From an uncultured Aquimarina sp. (GTDB lineage Bacteria; Bacteroidota; Bacteroidia; Flavobacteriales; Flavobacteriaceae): a stretch of 64,000 nt of DNA. The stretch is taken from NCBI GenBank assembly GCA_947498935.1, contig CANMMM010000007.1:62001-126000 (forward strand). The letters run 5' to 3'. Made by a program: the position numbers and the translations under genes. Shown in pieces: positions 63,074-64,000 of this stretch; positions within the stretch are counted from its first letter, which is position 1; each line of letters begins with the position of its first letter. The notes under the pieces are model-generated. The model saw only the letters and a list, made by a program, of their open reading frames with translations, ran no database searches and was not told the origin of the DNA.

Positions 63074-64000
63074 TTAAAATTTAAAAATGGTTAATTTTTT
63101 TTCTTTAACTCCTCTGCCAGCTAGTGTAATTTCTCTTATAAATATATTGTCTTTACTAAAATTAGCCTTATACAACACTTTTTTCATTTTAGAAGATCTA
63201 TTTAACATGAATTCTTTTATCTCAGGCTCTAAAATCATTGCGGCTAATACATCAGAAGTTATATGGTTTTTATTTGTTTTTTTATCTTTAAAAACAATAT
63301 TTGACTTCAAAAAATAATTTTCTTTTAATATTTTATTGTTATCAAAAAAATCTACAAGAGTACTACTATTGCTTGAAAACTCACCTGTATTCAAATCGAT
63401 TTTAAAAAAACCTTTCAAATCATCCAAATAACAATGAATTACAGCTAGATTATCATAAGTCGTAATTCCAATTTTCCTATTGATTAAATATCCATTAATT
63501 GTTTTCTTAAAAGGAAAATATGATTTCCAAATAAGCTCACCTCCTTTTTTAAATTGATAAGCATAAATACCATCTGCATTACCTACTCTATGTTGCTTTC
63601 CTTTTTTATTAGAATAATAACCATATACTAAAATCGTATTAGTTTCATTATTGATATATGTTGCACCATATCCAAAACCACCTCCATAAACAGAATCTAC
63701 ATAATTTACTATACCATTAGAATTAGAATTAGAAGGTAAAAAATATTCCCCTTCTTCTAAATTAACCTCTAATTTAGAATGAGAAGGCAAAAAATATTTT
63801 CCTCCTTCTAGATTAACCTCTAATTTAGAATAAGAAGCTATTTCTCCGTTATAAGTATTTTCAACTATATGATACACCTCTTTAGTAAAATCATTACTAA
63901 TCTCGTCTTTACTACCAAGAAAAAATGAGTTCTTATAATTTTGATTCATTAATTGCCAAGAAACACTTTTTTTATTGGTAATAATTTCTGGAGTTTTTAA
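63074..64000 (-). CDS. Hypothetical protein with a tandem 17-residue duplication (5' partial)
   Basis: The frame is open to the right edge of the window, so the N-terminus is probably outside; an internal ATG at 63949 gives 291 aa. It contains two adjacent copies of a 17-residue unit, SKLEVNLEGGKYFLPSH and SKLEVNLEEGEYFLPSN. Later segments (NTILVYGYYSNKKGKQHRVG, GGELIWKSYFPFKKTINGYL, NLAVIHCYLDDLKGFFKIDL) suggest a beta-propeller-like pattern. No family was recognised. Confidence 0.55.
   Translation of the reverse strand, partial: LKTPEIITNKKSVSWQLMNQNYKNSFFLGSKDEISNDFTKEVYHIVENTYNGEIASYSKLEVNLEGGKYFLPSHSKLEVNLEEGEYFLPSNSNSNGIVNYVDSVYGGGFGYGATYINNETNTILVYGYYSNKKGKQHRVGNADGIYAYQFKKGGELIWKSYFPFKKTINGYLINRKIGITTYDNLAVIHCYLDDLKGFFKIDLNTGEFSSNSSTLVDFFDNNKILKENYFLKSNIVFKDKKTNKNHITSDVLAAMILEPEIKEFMLNRSSKMKKVLYKANFSKDNIFIREITLAGRGVKEKKLTIFKF

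Noticed and set aside
1..64000. CRISPR array, prophage or complete insertion sequence
   Set aside because: No spacer-repeat ladder, phage structural gene, integrase or transposase gene was seen on either strand; the repeats found are short and non-coding.

Overview
The window reads as a chromosomal segment of a marine-type member of the Flavobacteriaceae (Bacteroidota). The signs are an AT-rich sequence, TAnnTTTG-type promoter boxes, few Shine-Dalgarno sites, several TTG/GTG starts, a large (524 aa) LepB, a parA-parB-DUF5683-dapB-lepB operon, two-subunit methylmalonyl-CoA mutase, and many copies of a Flavo-1-like interspersed element. The genus cannot be fixed from sequence alone; an Aquimarina- or Kordia-like genome would fit.

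Layout. 1-15.6 kb is mostly housekeeping: an OmpA tail, DUF3108 protein, SDR and peroxiredoxin-like pair, Crp/Fnr regulator, ParDE toxin-antitoxin, AraC regulator, Sua5, UvrD/PcrA, an M20 amidohydrolase, a stand-alone FMN glutamate-synthase domain and a delta-60 repeat protein. 16.2-25.4 kb is a complete NHLM-type peptide export operon: an NHLP-leader precursor, a cyclic-nucleotide-binding protein, TolC, HlyD, a C39 peptidase/ABC transporter and a second ABC transporter. 25.5-28.5 kb is accessory: a zeta-like kinase with a small partner, repeats and an AAA_14/DUF4143 ATPase. 28.6-36.2 kb (all minus strand) is a second peptide-like locus: a membrane TPR-AraC regulator, a 56-aa double-glycine peptide, and three secreted peptidases (S8, prolyl oligopeptidase, S8). 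36.6-43.4 kb (plus strand) holds a JmjC/Cupin_4 oxygenase, an unknown protein, an AraC regulator, and five further NHLP-leader precursors with a TPR-adenylate cyclase between the first and second. 44.9-60.5 kb returns to core genes (tRNA-Pro, anmK, udk, ftsB-like, mutA, scpA, a CapK-like ligase, a DECR-like SDR, parAB, DUF5683, dapB, lepB). 60.6-64 kb is a mosaic of gene fragments and cassette-like hypothetical genes.

How parts may work together. The six NHLP precursors share one leader ending in GG, which is what the C39 domain of the exporter at 20.3 kb should cleave; five of the six lie 14-18 kb away from that exporter. The precursor operon encodes a predicted adenylate cyclase and the exporter operon encodes a cyclic-nucleotide-binding protein, suggesting (inference) that cAMP couples sensing to peptide export. 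No lanthionine synthetase, radical SAM or YcaO enzyme is visible; the JmjC oxygenase is the only candidate modifying enzyme. In the second locus, a near-palindromic 22-bp site occurs upstream of both the TPR-AraC gene and the small peptide gene, a likely shared operator.

The non-coding sequence is rich in repeats: seven Flavo-1-like elements, a family of about 160-bp long-hairpin elements (B, six intact or decayed copies), a related pair (C), and single smaller elements (D, E). At least two of them sit inside what look like older inverted repeats. Traces of a second prolyl-oligopeptidase gene flank the AAA_14 gene.
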